Made by a program: the position numbers and the translations under genes
The notes under the pieces: model-generated
The model's input: the letters and a program-made list of their open reading frames with translations, nothing else
What the model was told of the DNA's origin: nothing
Databases searched by the model: none
Source of the DNA: Halonatronomonas sp051745425
GTDB lineage: Bacteria > Bacillota > Halanaerobiia > Halanaerobiales > Halarsenatibacteraceae
Length of the DNA stretch: 64,000 nucleotides
Assembly (NCBI GenBank): GCA_051745425.1
Contig: JBNJEB010000001.1
Coordinates: 1 to 64,000, forward strand
Direction of reading: 5' to 3'
In this document: piece by piece, positions 43,138 to 52,710 of the stretch
Layout: the number at the start of each line of letters is the position of its first letter
How positions within the stretch are numbered: position 1 is the stretch's first letter

Positions 43138-44442
43138 TTACTCCTCCTTTTTAGGTTTCACAATAACTCTTCTACCTTCAACTTTTATAACAGTAACAGT
43201 TGTCTCAGCCTCGATATAACCGCCTTCACTAACAACATCGATTCTTTCACCATCAAAATCAGCTATTCCAGCCGGTCTTAAAGTACTAACAGTTCTACCT
43301 GTCTTACCGACTAAATCCTTATAATCTTTACTGGAGACATAACCGGTCTCAGTTGTTAGACTTTCACCCAGTGAAATCCTCCTCCAGAAATAACTTGTCC
43401 CAAACAGTTTAATTAATAATATTGTTCCAATTGTAGAAAAGACTAATACTGCAGCAAGAATAGTCCAGGCCATAGAAGAATCTGGAAAAATGAAAAATAG
43501 ACTGGCAAAAATTGCTGCAATTCCTGTAACACCAGTAAAACCAAAGCCTGGGATTACAAATATTTCAATAGCTATCAATAATAGCCCGGCCAAAAATAAA
43601 ACTATCAGACCCATGCCTGCATAGCCCTGAATTAAATATCCAGAGAAAAATAAAGCAAGACTGGCAACTCCAATTGTCCCACTAACACCAAAACCTGGTA
43701 TTAAAGCCTCACCAACTAAAGCTATAATCCCTAAAGACAGCAAGAAAACTGACGCGTAGGGGTTTGTTATAAAACCTGCAAAGTTTTCCAGACCTGTCTT
43801 TTCTATCCTGACTAAATCTGCTTCAGCATATCCAAGTTCATCTAATAGTTCATCAAAATTAGAAAATCTGCCTTCAGTAAATCCTAGCTCTTCAGCCTGA
43901 GATGATGTCATTGATAGTAATTTACCACTCTCTATCACATCTTCAATCTCAATATCAGCATCTACCATAGCAGCCGCAATTTCAGGATCTCTATCTCTTC
44001 TCTCAGCTGTAGCTGCAAATTCAGATCTCAAAGCCGAGATATACTTTTCATCATAGGGCCTTGTTTCTGCAGCCCCCATACTGCTTCCTTCACTCATATA
44101 AATCCTATCAGCACCCAGAGCAACTAACGTGCCTGCCGACCAGGCTCGATTACTTATATATGCAACTACTTCTCCAGGATAATTAACCAACTGATCTCTT
44201 AATGAGATACCGGCATCTACCAGGCCACCATAGGTATCGACATCAACTATTACAAGCTCGGCCTGATTCTCCAGGGCCTCTTCTAAACCTCTATCTAAAA
44301 ATGAAACCATCCCTGGATCTACATCGCCATGGAGAGGAATAAAATAAACTCTAGCTGAAACAGGTACTGTTAATATTAATATAAATAAAATTCCGAAAAT
44401 AATACTCAAAAGAATCCTATTCAATTTCATTTTTTCTGGCAT
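43138..44442 (-). CDS. nfeD: NfeD-type membrane serine protease-like protein
   Basis: 434 residues: a signal or membrane segment (RILLSIIFGILFILILTVPVSA), a ClpP-fold serine protease-like domain (NRAWSAGTLVALGADRIYMSEGSSMGAAE, here with Ser in WSAGTL), four or more membrane helices (about 225-345), and a C-terminal OB domain (GKTGRTVSTLRPAGIADFDGERIDVVSEGGYIEAE). This is the long NfeD1b type. It precedes floA by four bases; the pair is thought to organise membrane patches. Catalytic activity is unproven. Confidence 0.93.
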   Translation of the reverse strand: MPEKMKLNRILLSIIFGILFILILTVPVSARVYFIPLHGDVDPGMVSFLDRGLEEALENQAELVIVDVDTYGGLVDAGISLRDQLVNYPGEVVAYISNRAWSAGTLVALGADRIYMSEGSSMGAAETRPYDEKYISALRSEFAATAERRDRDPEIAAAMVDADIEIEDVIESGKLLSMTSSQAEELGFTEGRFSNFDELLDELGYAEADLVRIEKTGLENFAGFITNPYASVFLLSLGIIALVGEALIPGFGVSGTIGVASLALFFSGYLIQGYAGMGLIVLFLAGLLLIAIEIFVIPGFGFTGVTGIAAIFASLFFIFPDSSMAWTILAAVLVFSTIGTILLIKLFGTSYFWRRISLGESLTTETGYVSSKDYKDLVGKTGRTVSTLRPAGIADFDGERIDVVSEGGYIEAETTVTVIKVEGRRVIVKPKKEE

Positions 44443-44460
44443 ATTTACTCCTCCTTAAAT

Positions 44461-44796
44461 TTAGCCAGGAGGCCACTGGAGTTGCCTGCCGCCTAAAAGA
44501 TGGAAGTGGAGATGATCGACTGTCTGGCCACCTTCTGGACCACAGTTATTGACAATTCTAAAACCATCTTCAAGACCTCTTTCCTCAGCCAGTTCAACGG
44601 CAACCTGATGGGCCCTGCCAACCAAATCATAATCTTTAACATCTAAAATAGATGGAATATGCTCTTTAGGAACAACCAGCAGGTGAACTGGTGCCTGAGC
44701 ATTTATGTCAGCAAAGACCATAATATCATCATCTTCATAGACAAACTCGGTATCCATCTCACCATCTCTTATCCTGCAAAAAATACAATCATCCAA
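44461..44796 (-). CDS. hinT: HIT-family nucleotide hydrolase (HinT-like)
   Basis: 111 residues. The histidine triad motif TVDHLHFHLLGG is near the end, and the start has CIFCRIRDGEMDTEFVYEDDDIMVFADINAQAPVHLLVVPK split at CRIRDGEM and ADINAQAPVHLLVVP. Family members hydrolyse aminoacyl-AMP or other AMP-phosphoramidates. Start is TTG at 44796 behind AAGGAGGGA. Promoter at 44840-44868. It lies between mtaB and nfeD. Confidence 0.95.
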   Translation of the reverse strand: MDDCIFCRIRDGEMDTEFVYEDDDIMVFADINAQAPVHLLVVPKEHIPSILDVKDYDLVGRAHQVAVELAEERGLEDGFRIVNNCGPEGGQTVDHLHFHLLGGRQLQWPPG

Positions 44797-44839
44797 AGTT
44801 ATCCCTCCTTGAAAATGTATTTAATTAAAGCTTTACTTG

Positions 44840-44868
44840 ATTATACCATAGAATTAAAAATTTTGCAG
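44840..44868 (-). promoter_or_regulatory. Extended -10 promoter of hinT
   Basis: Minus strand TGGTATAAT (TATAAT at 44840-44845), with weak -35 CTGCAA (44863-44868) at 17 bases. Confidence 0.55.
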
Positions 44869-44873
44869 ATAAT

Positions 44874-46202
44874 TTATTCTATTATTTTTACAGGATAGGG
44901 CTCTCCACCATTAGGCTTTAATAACTTTACAGTTTTCAATTTATTAACTAAAGCTTCCTGATATTCAACTCCGACCCGGATATAATTTCCTGTATAGCCA
45001 GTTATCATTCCAGCATCACAATTATCTTCAAAGAGAACTTCAAGCTGCTCCCCACTGATAGATTTCCGGTAATCCAGGGCCAATTTTTCTCCTAATTGAT
45101 TCAAGCGATTATACCGCTCCTTTTTTAGATCACCATCTATATCATCTTTCATTCTTGCAGCTGGAGTGCCTGGCCTGGGAGAATAAGAAAAAATATGAAG
45201 CCTGCTGAAACCAATCTTTTCAACAACTTTTAAGGTCTCTTTAAAATCTTCTTCTGTCTCTCCAGGAAAACCAACAATAACATCAGTAGTCAGACCAATT
45301 CCAGGAATCCTGTTTTTAATATTCTCAATATAATTTAAAAATTCCTGTTGATTATATGGTCTATTCATTTTTTCTAAAATCCTGGCACTTCCACTCTGTA
45401 AAGGCAGGTGCAGATGTGAACAGATCTTATCTGAATTGCTCATAACTTCAAGCATTGAATCAGTAACCTCACCGGCTTCAATTGAACTTAATCTTATCCT
45501 AAAATTCCCTTCAATCTTAATTAAGTCTCTTAAAAGATCAGCTAAATAATCTTTTTCGCCATTAAAATCCTTACCATAAGCACCAAGGTGAATCCCGGTC
45601 AAAACAAACTCTTTTACACCCTGGTCTACCAATCTCAAAAATTCTGCCTTTACAGCTTCCTGAGACCGACTCCTAATCCTGCCTCTGGCATATGGTATTA
45701 TACAATAACTACAAAATTGATCGCAGCCATCCTGAATTTTGATGTTAGCCCTGGTTGTCTGATTTAAATCAACAAGCTTAAATTCCTGAAATTTATCGAT
45801 ATCCCCATATTCTTCTCGACTGCCTAACCACCTATCATTACCATCAGCCTTTAAATCATTCAAAAGCTCAATCAGGTTATCTTTATTAGATGTTGAAACT
45901 AAATAATCAACTTCCTCTACATCTTCAACCTCCTCTGGAGAAACCTGGGTATAACAACCTGCCATAATAACAATAGAATTCTCACCGCCCCGTCTTTTAG
46001 CCTGTCGGGCCAGACTTCTAGATTTACTGGCTGCTGAAATTGTTACAGCACAACTATTTATTAAATATAAATCAGCCTCTGCTTCAAAATCCACCACCTG
46101 ATAACCGGCATTTTTAAACATCTGTTCTAATGCTTCAGCTTCATATTGATTAACTCTACAGCCTAAATTCTTGATTGCTGCTTTTACATCTGAATTCACC
46201 AT
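44874..46202 (-). CDS. mtaB: tRNA t6A37 methylthiotransferase MtaB
   Basis: Radical SAM enzyme that adds a methylthio group to t6A at tRNA position 37. About 442 residues: N-terminal MTTase domain (IKNLGCRVNQYEAEAL, NSCAVT, AGCYTQVSPEE with its cluster cysteines), radical-SAM CDQFCSYCIIPYARG, TDVIVGFPGETEEDF and a C-terminal TRAM domain. The ATG at 46202 has GGTGAT before it; an upstream ATG at 46214 is inside that region. It follows rsmE in the heat-shock cluster, as in Bacillus (yqeV). Confidence 0.96.
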   Translation of the reverse strand: MVNSDVKAAIKNLGCRVNQYEAEALEQMFKNAGYQVVDFEAEADLYLINSCAVTISAASKSRSLARQAKRRGGENSIVIMAGCYTQVSPEEVEDVEEVDYLVSTSNKDNLIELLNDLKADGNDRWLGSREEYGDIDKFQEFKLVDLNQTTRANIKIQDGCDQFCSYCIIPYARGRIRSRSQEAVKAEFLRLVDQGVKEFVLTGIHLGAYGKDFNGEKDYLADLLRDLIKIEGNFRIRLSSIEAGEVTDSMLEVMSNSDKICSHLHLPLQSGSARILEKMNRPYNQQEFLNYIENIKNRIPGIGLTTDVIVGFPGETEEDFKETLKVVEKIGFSRLHIFSYSPRPGTPAARMKDDIDGDLKKERYNRLNQLGEKLALDYRKSISGEQLEVLFEDNCDAGMITGYTGNYIRVGVEYQEALVNKLKTVKLLKPNGGEPYPVKIIE

Positions 46203-46220
46203 TGAAATCACCATCCAAAA

Positions 46221-46985
46221 TCATATTTCTCCTCTTTCATATAATATCAAACCAGTAACAAGTGGGGCAACAGTTTCAGTTCTTAAAATTCGCGGTCCTA
46301 AATTAAATCCAAAGCCATTATCTGAAGATAAAACATCTTCTATTTCAGAATCAGTAAAACCACCTTCCGGGCCAACTAAAAGTAAAATCCTTAAATCTTC
46401 ATATTCAGAATTTATTTCAAGGCCATTAACCACCTCTTTTAATCTTTTAGCCTCATTCCTTGCTCGGGCTAGCAAAATAGCATCAAACTCAGAAAAGTTT
46501 TCTCTAAGTTTTTTCAAATCAACTGGCTCATATATCTCAGGAATTTCCCCTCGTTCTGATTGGCGGGCAGCTTCTTTGATTATCTTCTTCCAGCGACTTA
46601 ATTTTTTCTCTTTTTTTGATTCTTTAATCTTAACAACAGTTCTGGCAGTCTCTAAAGGATAAAATCCGACAGCTCCAATTTCTGTCGACTTCTGAAGAAC
46701 ATATTCAAAATTATCTTTTTTTGCAATGGCCTGAGCAATAAAAATCTGAGTCTGAGGTTCGCCGGTGGTTTCGCCAATCGATTCAATTCTAGATTCAGCA
46801 GATTTTTCGCCAACTTCCAGGATCTCAACTTTATATTTTAAGCCAGCACCATCAAGCAATAATATCCTATCCCCTGAGTTATAGCGAAGGCTATTAAAAA
46901 TATGATTGTATAATTCACCGGCTATAGGTACAATATCGCCTTCTTTTAAATTATCTGGTTTATTTTTAAGAAAGAATCTTCGCAT
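46221..46985 (-). CDS. rsmE: 16S rRNA m3U1498 methyltransferase RsmE
   Basis: SPOUT methyltransferase of 254 residues: RRFFLKNKP at the start, PUA-like N-domain, QAIAKKDNFEYVLQKSTEIG and the knot-binding site LLLVGPEGGFTDSEIE, LGPRILRTETVAPLV. The ATG at 46985 has GGGGTGA before it. It overlaps the end of prmA by about 20 bases; the next gene is mtaB. Confidence 0.96.
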   Translation of the reverse strand: MRRFFLKNKPDNLKEGDIVPIAGELYNHIFNSLRYNSGDRILLLDGAGLKYKVEILEVGEKSAESRIESIGETTGEPQTQIFIAQAIAKKDNFEYVLQKSTEIGAVGFYPLETARTVVKIKESKKEKKLSRWKKIIKEAARQSERGEIPEIYEPVDLKKLRENFSEFDAILLARARNEAKRLKEVVNGLEINSEYEDLRILLLVGPEGGFTDSEIEDVLSSDNGFGFNLGPRILRTETVAPLVTGLILYERGEI

Positions 46986-47874
46986 TATCATCACCCCGCC
47001 TGGCAATTAATGACCGCCATTCATTTCTCTCAATTTCTTTAATTAAATCAAACCCATTATCTATCAGTCTTTCTTTTAATTCTTCAGACTGTTTGTCAAT
47101 ATAGCCACTTAAGATAAGAAAGCCGTTATTAGAAACTTTATTAATAATATCTTTAAAATTTGCATGAATTAAAGGTGCAAGCAGATTAGAGATAACCAGT
47201 TCAAATTCTTTAAGTTCAAACTGGCCAATATCACCAACAATTGTATCTATTTCTTCTGACAAATTATTATACTTTAAATTATTAATACAGTTTTCTATAG
47301 CAACATCTGAAATATCAATAGCAGTTACCTGATCTATACCAAGCATTTTGCCGCCAATTGCTAGAATTCCACTGCCAGTTCCAATATCAAGCATTGATTC
47401 AAGCCTGGTTTCTTTAATTAAGCCAGTTAAATTAGCTAAAGCCAGATAAGTACTTTCATGACTGCCGGTGCCAAAGGCCTGACCGGGATCAATTATTATT
47501 TTCTTTCTACTGTTACTTTCAAATTCATCAATTTTCCAGGGAGGCAGAATAATCCAGTCATCCTCAACTTTTACTGGCTGATAATTCTCCCGCCAGTTAT
47601 CAATCCAGTTCTTCTCACTATATAATTCTCTCATTAAAGTAAAACTAAAATCTTCTGTTTTTAAATAGGAATTCAGTTTAAGCCAGTATTTATCATAGCG
47701 TTTATCTTCAGGTTTTTCTCCAGAACCTGTTATCTTTCTATAACCAGAAAATAAAATTCTGCCGTCAGCAAGGCTTTCAACAAGAAACCCCTCAGGAAAA
47801 ACCTGAGAGTATAATTCCTCGCCGTTAGCCTCGAATTCTGACGGCAGTTTTAAATGATATACTATATAATTCAT
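46966..47874 (-). CDS. prmA: Ribosomal protein L11 methyltransferase PrmA
   Basis: Methylates L11. The 302-residue protein has the N-terminal substrate-recognition domain and the SAM-binding site GQAFGTGSHESTYLAL, LDIGTGSGILAIGGKML, DISDVAIENCINNL and VISNLLAPLI (the NLLA catalytic loop). Start ATG overlaps the dnaJ stop codon (TAATG) with GGAGGTAAC inside dnaJ. Gene order dnaJ-prmA-rsmE-mtaB is as in Bacillus. Confidence 0.97.
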   Translation of the reverse strand: MNYIVYHLKLPSEFEANGEELYSQVFPEGFLVESLADGRILFSGYRKITGSGEKPEDKRYDKYWLKLNSYLKTEDFSFTLMRELYSEKNWIDNWRENYQPVKVEDDWIILPPWKIDEFESNSRKKIIIDPGQAFGTGSHESTYLALANLTGLIKETRLESMLDIGTGSGILAIGGKMLGIDQVTAIDISDVAIENCINNLKYNNLSEEIDTIVGDIGQFELKEFELVISNLLAPLIHANFKDIINKVSNNGFLILSGYIDKQSEELKERLIDNGFDLIKEIERNEWRSLIARRGDDNAKILS

Positions 47875-49016
47875 TAGTTACCTCCAAAAGCATCCTTCAC
47901 TCGACTAAAAAAGCCTTTACTTTCTGGATTAATCTCATCTCCACTTATCTTAGCAAACTTCTGGAGAAGTTCTTTCTGCTCAGAACTAAGAGACTTTGGA
48001 ATAACAACTTTAATCTTAATATACTGATCACCACGACCACTGGAACGGAGGTGATTAATACCTTTATTTTTAAGACGAAGGCTATCTCCTGGTTGTGTTC
48101 CTTCAGGAATTTTTAATTTAACTTCCCCCTCTAGAGTTGGGACCTGAATTTCATCGCCTAGAGCTGCCTGCACAAAATTAATTGGCAGTTCATAATAGAC
48201 ATCATCGCCTTTCCGTTCAAATAAATCATGGGGTTTAACATCTACTCTGACAAAGAGATCTCCTGACGGGCCGCCTCGTTTACCGACACCACCTTTACCA
48301 GAAAGCCTTATCCTCTGGCCACTGGAAATACCTGCTGGTATTTCAACTTTAATATCCCTTCTCCTGGTCACCCGTCCTTCACCGTTACAATCAGGACATG
48401 GTTCATCAATGATCTCTCCTTTGCCCTGACAGCGATCACAGGTCTTAATCTGAGCCATATTGCCAAATGGTGTTCTCTGATTAACCCTTATCTGACCGCT
48501 ACCATCACATTTAGGACAGGTTCTTGGATTACTACCTGGTTTAGCCCCTGAACCATCACAGGTCTGACAGGTCTCCTGTCTTGGAATTCTAATAGTTTTT
48601 TCAGTTCCAAAGGCAGCATCTTCAAAGGAAATCTCCATTCGATACTCTAAATCTCTTCCCCGGGTAGGCCTATTCTGAGAGCGTTGACCCATTCCAGAAA
48701 ATCCGCCTCCACCCATGAACATTTCAAAGAGGTCTTCTAAACCACCAAAACCGCCACGGGCGAAGTCATCATAATTGAAATCATCATCACCAATACCGGC
48801 ATGACCATATTGATCATAGCGGGCTCTTTTATCTTCATCACTTAAAATGCCATAGGCTTCTGAGATTTCTTTAAATTTTTCACTGGCTTCAGGATCATCT
48901 GGATTACGATCAGGATGATATTTTTTAGCCAGCTTTCTATATGCTTTTTTGATTTCTTTCTGATCGGCGTCTTTATCGACACCTAAAATTTCATAATAAT
49001 CTTTTTGGCTAGCCAT
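47874..49016 (-). CDS. dnaJ: Chaperone DnaJ
   Basis: Co-chaperone for DnaK. 380 residues: J domain with KKYHPDRNPDD (HPD motif), Gly/Phe-rich linker (FARGGFGGLEDLFEMFMGGGG), four CxxCxGxG zinc motifs (CQTCDGSG, CPKCDGSG, CDRCQGKG, CPDCNGEG), two client-binding domains and a dimerisation tail. The gene follows dnaK after a strong hairpin (49041-49084), which may lower its expression relative to dnaK. Confidence 0.99.
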   Translation of the reverse strand: MASQKDYYEILGVDKDADQKEIKKAYRKLAKKYHPDRNPDDPEASEKFKEISEAYGILSDEDKRARYDQYGHAGIGDDDFNYDDFARGGFGGLEDLFEMFMGGGGFSGMGQRSQNRPTRGRDLEYRMEISFEDAAFGTEKTIRIPRQETCQTCDGSGAKPGSNPRTCPKCDGSGQIRVNQRTPFGNMAQIKTCDRCQGKGEIIDEPCPDCNGEGRVTRRRDIKVEIPAGISSGQRIRLSGKGGVGKRGGPSGDLFVRVDVKPHDLFERKGDDVYYELPINFVQAALGDEIQVPTLEGEVKLKIPEGTQPGDSLRLKNKGINHLRSSGRGDQYIKIKVVIPKSLSSEQKELLQKFAKISGDEINPESKGFFSRVKDAFGGN

Positions 49017-49040
49017 AATGAATCACCTTCCTGCAATTAG

Positions 49041-49084
49041 AAAAACAGGTAAAAGAAGGGAGCAAACAACTCCCTCCTTTTACC
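49041..49084 (-). terminator. Strong hairpin between dnaK and dnaJ (partial terminator or attenuator)
   Basis: A 15-bp stem GGTAAAAGGAGGGAG/CTCCCTTCTTTTACC with one G-U pair (49048-49062 with 49070-49084), a 7-base loop and TGTTTTT on the minus strand. It is within the hrcA-grpE-dnaK-dnaJ operon. Confidence 0.85.
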
Positions 49085-49099
49085 AATACATCATTTTTA

Positions 49100-50962
49100 T
49101 TAATTTCTATCTTCTTCATCGACTTCCTCATAATCTACATCTATAGTGTCGTCATCTTCTGAATCAGCACTTTCCTGCTGACCTGCAGCTCCAGCCTGTC
49201 CTTCTGCAGCCTGTTCAGCAGCTTCCTGCTTGGAATATAGCTCCTGACTCAATTCAGTCATCTCTTCAGTTAATGTTTCCATCTTTTCATCAATTAAATC
49301 AATATCTATTTCTTCACCTTCAAGGGCTGATTCTAGATCTTCTTTTGCTTTTTCAACTTTTTCAACCAGTGCATCATCAACATCATCACCGGCTTCATCC
49401 AGAGTCTTTTCTACAGAATGGACCATAGCTTCAGCTTCATTTTTCTTTTCAATTCTTTCAACTTTCTTTTTATCTTCTTCTGCATGCTCCTCAGCCTCTT
49501 TTACCATCTCTTCAATTTCTTCTTCACTTAAACCGCTATCTGATTTGATGGTAATATTCTGTTCATTGCCAGTACCTTTATCTTTAGCTGAGACATTAAC
49601 GATACCATTTTCATCTATATCAAAAGTAACTTCAATCTGTGGAACACCTCTTGGAGCAGGTGGTATATCAGTTAACTGGAAGCGTCCAAGAGTCTTGTTA
49701 TGCTTGGCCATCTTTCTTTCACCCTGGAGTACATGGATATCCACAGTTGTCTGATTATCTTCAGCAGTTGAGAACACCTTACTCTTAGATGTTGGTATTG
49801 TTGTATTTCTATCAATTAATTTGGTAAATACTCCGCCAAGTGTTTCAATACCTAATGATAATGGAGTTACATCAAGGAGAACTAAATCATCAACATCTCC
49901 TGAAAGAACTCCAGCCTGAATGGCAGCACCAACGGCTACAACTTCATCAGGATTAATTCCTTTGTTAGGAGCTTTACCAACCCGTTCTTCTACAGCTTCC
50001 TGAACAGCAGGTATTCTGGTTGAACCACCAACAAGAATTACTTCATCAATCTCGCCATTGCTGATCCCTGCATCTTCAAGAGCCTGCTTGGTTGGTCCCA
50101 TTGTTTTTTCAATAAGATCCTCAGTTAGTTCATTGAATTTAGCTCTTGTTATATCAACATCAAGATGCTTTGGTCCATCATCAGTCTGAGTTATAAATGG
50201 AAGATTTACATTGGTTTCTTTGACACTGGATAATTCAATCTTTGCTTTTTCAGCAGCATCCTTTAAGCGCTGAAGTGCCATTTTATCTTTCTTTAAATCT
50301 ATTCCATACTCATTCTTGAATTCTGATGCCAGATAATCTATTATTCTTTCATCAAAATCGTCTCCACCTAATTTATTATTACCACTGGTAGCTACAACTT
50401 CAAAGACTCCATCACCAATTTCAAGAATTGAAACATCAAATGTACCTCCACCAAGATCAAAGACCAAAATTGTCTGATCTTTATCATCATCAAGACCATA
50501 GGCCAGAGCAGCAGCTGTCGGCTCATTAATTATTCTCTTTACCTCTAAACCAGCAATCTTACCGGCATCTTTTGTAGCCTGACGCTGACTATCGCTGAAA
50601 TATGCTGGAACGGTAATTACAGCTTCCTCAATTCCCTGGCCTAGATAATCTTCGGCATCCCTTTTCATCTTCTGAAGAATCATTGAAGAAATCTCCTGAG
50701 GAGTATATTCTTCACCTTTAAGATTAACCTTATAATCTGTACCCATCTCTCTTTTAATGGATTGTACTGTCTGATCTGCATTTGTTATTGCCTGACGCTT
50801 GGCATGTTCACCAACAATTCTTTCTCCTTTTTTATTATAGGCAACAACAGAAGGTGTTGTTCTGCCACCCTCTTTGTTTGGAATAACAGTTGGTTCATCA
50901 CCTTCCATTACAGCCATACATGAATTGGTTGTTCCTAAGTCAATACCTAATATTTTACCCAT
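49100..50962 (-). CDS. dnaK: Chaperone DnaK (Hsp70)
   Basis: ATP-dependent chaperone. 620 residues: ATPase domain with GIDLGTTNSCMAVMEG, VITVPAYFSDSQRQATKDAG split at VPAYF, LVFDLGGGTFDVSIL, VGGSTRIPAVQ; linker DDLVLLDVTPLSLGIE; substrate-binding domain and helical lid; tail ending in an acidic EEVDEEDRN. Normal length. The third gene of the CIRCE-controlled hrcA operon, 32 bases after grpE. Confidence 0.99.
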   Translation of the reverse strand: MGKILGIDLGTTNSCMAVMEGDEPTVIPNKEGGRTTPSVVAYNKKGERIVGEHAKRQAITNADQTVQSIKREMGTDYKVNLKGEEYTPQEISSMILQKMKRDAEDYLGQGIEEAVITVPAYFSDSQRQATKDAGKIAGLEVKRIINEPTAAALAYGLDDDKDQTILVFDLGGGTFDVSILEIGDGVFEVVATSGNNKLGGDDFDERIIDYLASEFKNEYGIDLKKDKMALQRLKDAAEKAKIELSSVKETNVNLPFITQTDDGPKHLDVDITRAKFNELTEDLIEKTMGPTKQALEDAGISNGEIDEVILVGGSTRIPAVQEAVEERVGKAPNKGINPDEVVAVGAAIQAGVLSGDVDDLVLLDVTPLSLGIETLGGVFTKLIDRNTTIPTSKSKVFSTAEDNQTTVDIHVLQGERKMAKHNKTLGRFQLTDIPPAPRGVPQIEVTFDIDENGIVNVSAKDKGTGNEQNITIKSDSGLSEEEIEEMVKEAEEHAEEDKKKVERIEKKNEAEAMVHSVEKTLDEAGDDVDDALVEKVEKAKEDLESALEGEEIDIDLIDEKMETLTEEMTELSQELYSKQEAAEQAAEGQAGAAGQQESADSEDDDTIDVDYEEVDEEDRN

Positions 50963-50994
50963 TATAACATCCTCCTTAAAACATTTTTTATATT

Positions 50995-51573
50995 TTAACC
51001 AGCTACTTTAACCATAGCCGGTCTAACAACGACATCTTCATAAAGATAACCTTTTTGAACTTCCTCAACAACTGTTCCCTCTTCTTCATCTGACTCTACT
51101 TTTTCAACTGCTTCATGATATTCATGATCAAATTCTTCTCCAATAGCCTGTATCTTTTTAACCCCTTCCTGTTCTAAAACAGTCCAGAGTTGCCGATAAA
51201 TCATCTCTACACCCTGAGAAAAACTATTATCCTCACAGCCGCTGGCCAGAGCTCTTTCAAAATTGTCTAAAACAGGAAGAAGTTGCTCAATTATTTCAAC
51301 TTTATATTTTATAGCCAGTTCTGATTTTTCTTCCCTGGTTCTTCTTCGATAATTGGCAAAATCGGCCTGAGAACGCTTTAATTTATTTAAATATTTTTGG
51401 CTTTCTTCTTCTAAACTCTCAACCTGCTCTTCCAACCTATCAATCTTTTCCTGCATCTCTGCAGGCTCTAAGACACATTCAACTGCTTCATCTTTTTCTT
51501 CTTCAACGTTTTCCGTTTTATTCTGCTCATCAGTATTCATTTCCTCATCAAATTCTTCATTTGGAGAACCCAT
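50995..51573 (-). CDS. grpE: Nucleotide exchange factor GrpE
   Basis: Releases ADP from DnaK. 192 residues: an acidic unstructured N-terminus, a long coiled-coil helix (EEQVESLEEESQKYLNKLKRSQADFANYRRR split at LKRSQADFANYRRR), and the C-terminal beta domain (AIGEEFDHEYHEAV, VEEVQKGYLYEDVVVRPAMVKVA). The ATG at 51573 lies eight bases after GGTAGGTGAT; it starts six bases after the hrcA stop. Operon hrcA-grpE-dnaK-dnaJ. Confidence 0.97.
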   Translation of the reverse strand: MGSPNEEFDEEMNTDEQNKTENVEEEKDEAVECVLEPAEMQEKIDRLEEQVESLEEESQKYLNKLKRSQADFANYRRRTREEKSELAIKYKVEIIEQLLPVLDNFERALASGCEDNSFSQGVEMIYRQLWTVLEQEGVKKIQAIGEEFDHEYHEAVEKVESDEEEGTVVEEVQKGYLYEDVVVRPAMVKVAG

Positions 51574-51578
51574 ATTTA

Positions 51579-52622
51579 TCACCTACCTGTACTAGAAATT
51601 AACTTACTCAATAATTCTGCAGCCAGATCAACTGAAGATATTACTTTTGAATATTCCATTCTGGTCGGACCAATAATACCTATCTGCCCGCTGGCTCCTT
51701 TAGCAATATGATATCTAGCCAGAACCAGACTGCAATTTTCCATATCTTCTACTTCATTCTCAGTTCCAATCTTTATTGAAAGTTCATCATTGATATTATT
51801 TAAGATTTTTCTCAGTTCTTCTTCTCGGTCAAGAATTCTTAAGACCTTCTTTAAGCGATTAACATCATTGAATTCAGGCTGTTCTAAAATATATGAAGTT
51901 CCATCTAAATGAATCTTCATACCATTTTTAGTTGATATATTTGACATCTCTTTTTGCAGTGATTCCAAAATTTCAGCCGTATAGTTAATTCTGCGCTGTA
52001 ATTCATGCTGAAGATTATTTAAAAATGCCTGATCCATTTCATCTATTAAAACACCCTTTAACCGCTTATTCAAGATCTTATTTATATCCTCTAACTGCTT
52101 ATCATCTAAATCTTTGTTCAGGTTTATTATTTTATTATTAACCAGACCATTATCTGTTATTACTACCAGGAGTAATCTCTTCTTACTAACCGGTAATAAT
52201 TGTATTCGACTAACTTTACTTTCAGAAAAAGCCGGCTCACTGATAAAAGCTGTGTAATGAGTCAAATTAGCTAGCAACCTTGTCATACCAGACATTACAT
52301 CTTCAATACCAGAATATTGATTTGCCAGCTGCTGTAGATAATTTTCAATTGATGATGGAGAATTTAATTCACTCTTCTTAAGATTATCCACATAAAAACG
52401 ATATCCCAGATCAGTCGGGATACGTCCAGCTGAAGTATGTGGTTGTTCTAATAAACCCATCTCTTCTAAATCAGCCATTTCATTTCTAATTGTAGCAGGA
52501 CTAAAACCGAAATCATACTTCTTGGCAAGAGTTCTAGATCCAACCGGTTCAGCAGTTAGAATATGCTCCTGGATGATGGTCTTTAATACTCTAATCTTCC
52601 TGTCAGTCATTTCTTCAACCAT
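51579..52622 (-). CDS. hrcA: Heat-inducible repressor HrcA
   Basis: Represses class I heat-shock genes by binding CIRCE. 347 residues: N-terminal winged helix (RKIRVLKTIIQEHILTAEPVGSRTLAKKY split at TAEPVGSRTLAKKYDFGFSPATIRNEM), GAF-like central domain and dimerisation segment ending at IGIIGPTRMEYSKVISSVDLAAELL. ATG 52622 follows GAGGTGAT. First gene of the operon, with promoter and a perfect CIRCE element upstream, so it is autoregulated. Confidence 0.98.
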   Translation of the reverse strand: MVEEMTDRKIRVLKTIIQEHILTAEPVGSRTLAKKYDFGFSPATIRNEMADLEEMGLLEQPHTSAGRIPTDLGYRFYVDNLKKSELNSPSSIENYLQQLANQYSGIEDVMSGMTRLLANLTHYTAFISEPAFSESKVSRIQLLPVSKKRLLLVVITDNGLVNNKIINLNKDLDDKQLEDINKILNKRLKGVLIDEMDQAFLNNLQHELQRRINYTAEILESLQKEMSNISTKNGMKIHLDGTSYILEQPEFNDVNRLKKVLRILDREEELRKILNNINDELSIKIGTENEVEDMENCSLVLARYHIAKGASGQIGIIGPTRMEYSKVISSVDLAAELLSKLISSTGR

Positions 52623-52637
52623 CTTAATCACCTCTGT

Positions 52638-52664
52638 TTAGCACTCAATACTAGAGAGTGCTAA
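52638..52664. promoter_or_regulatory. CIRCE operator
   Basis: TTAGCACTC (52638-52646), 9-base spacer, GAGTGCTAA (52656-52664): the exact consensus inverted repeat, lying just downstream of the hrcA promoter -10 box. Confidence 0.98.
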
Positions 52665-52675
52665 TAACTATTTAT

Positions 52676-52704
52676 AAAATACCATACTGATAATTTTTTG
52701 TCAA
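52676..52704 (-). promoter_or_regulatory. Sigma-A promoter of the hrcA-grpE-dnaK-dnaJ operon
   Basis: Minus strand TTGACA (52699-52704), 17-base spacer, TATTTT (52676-52681), ending about 12 bases before CIRCE. Confidence 0.9.
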
Positions 52705-52710
52705 GGCTGA

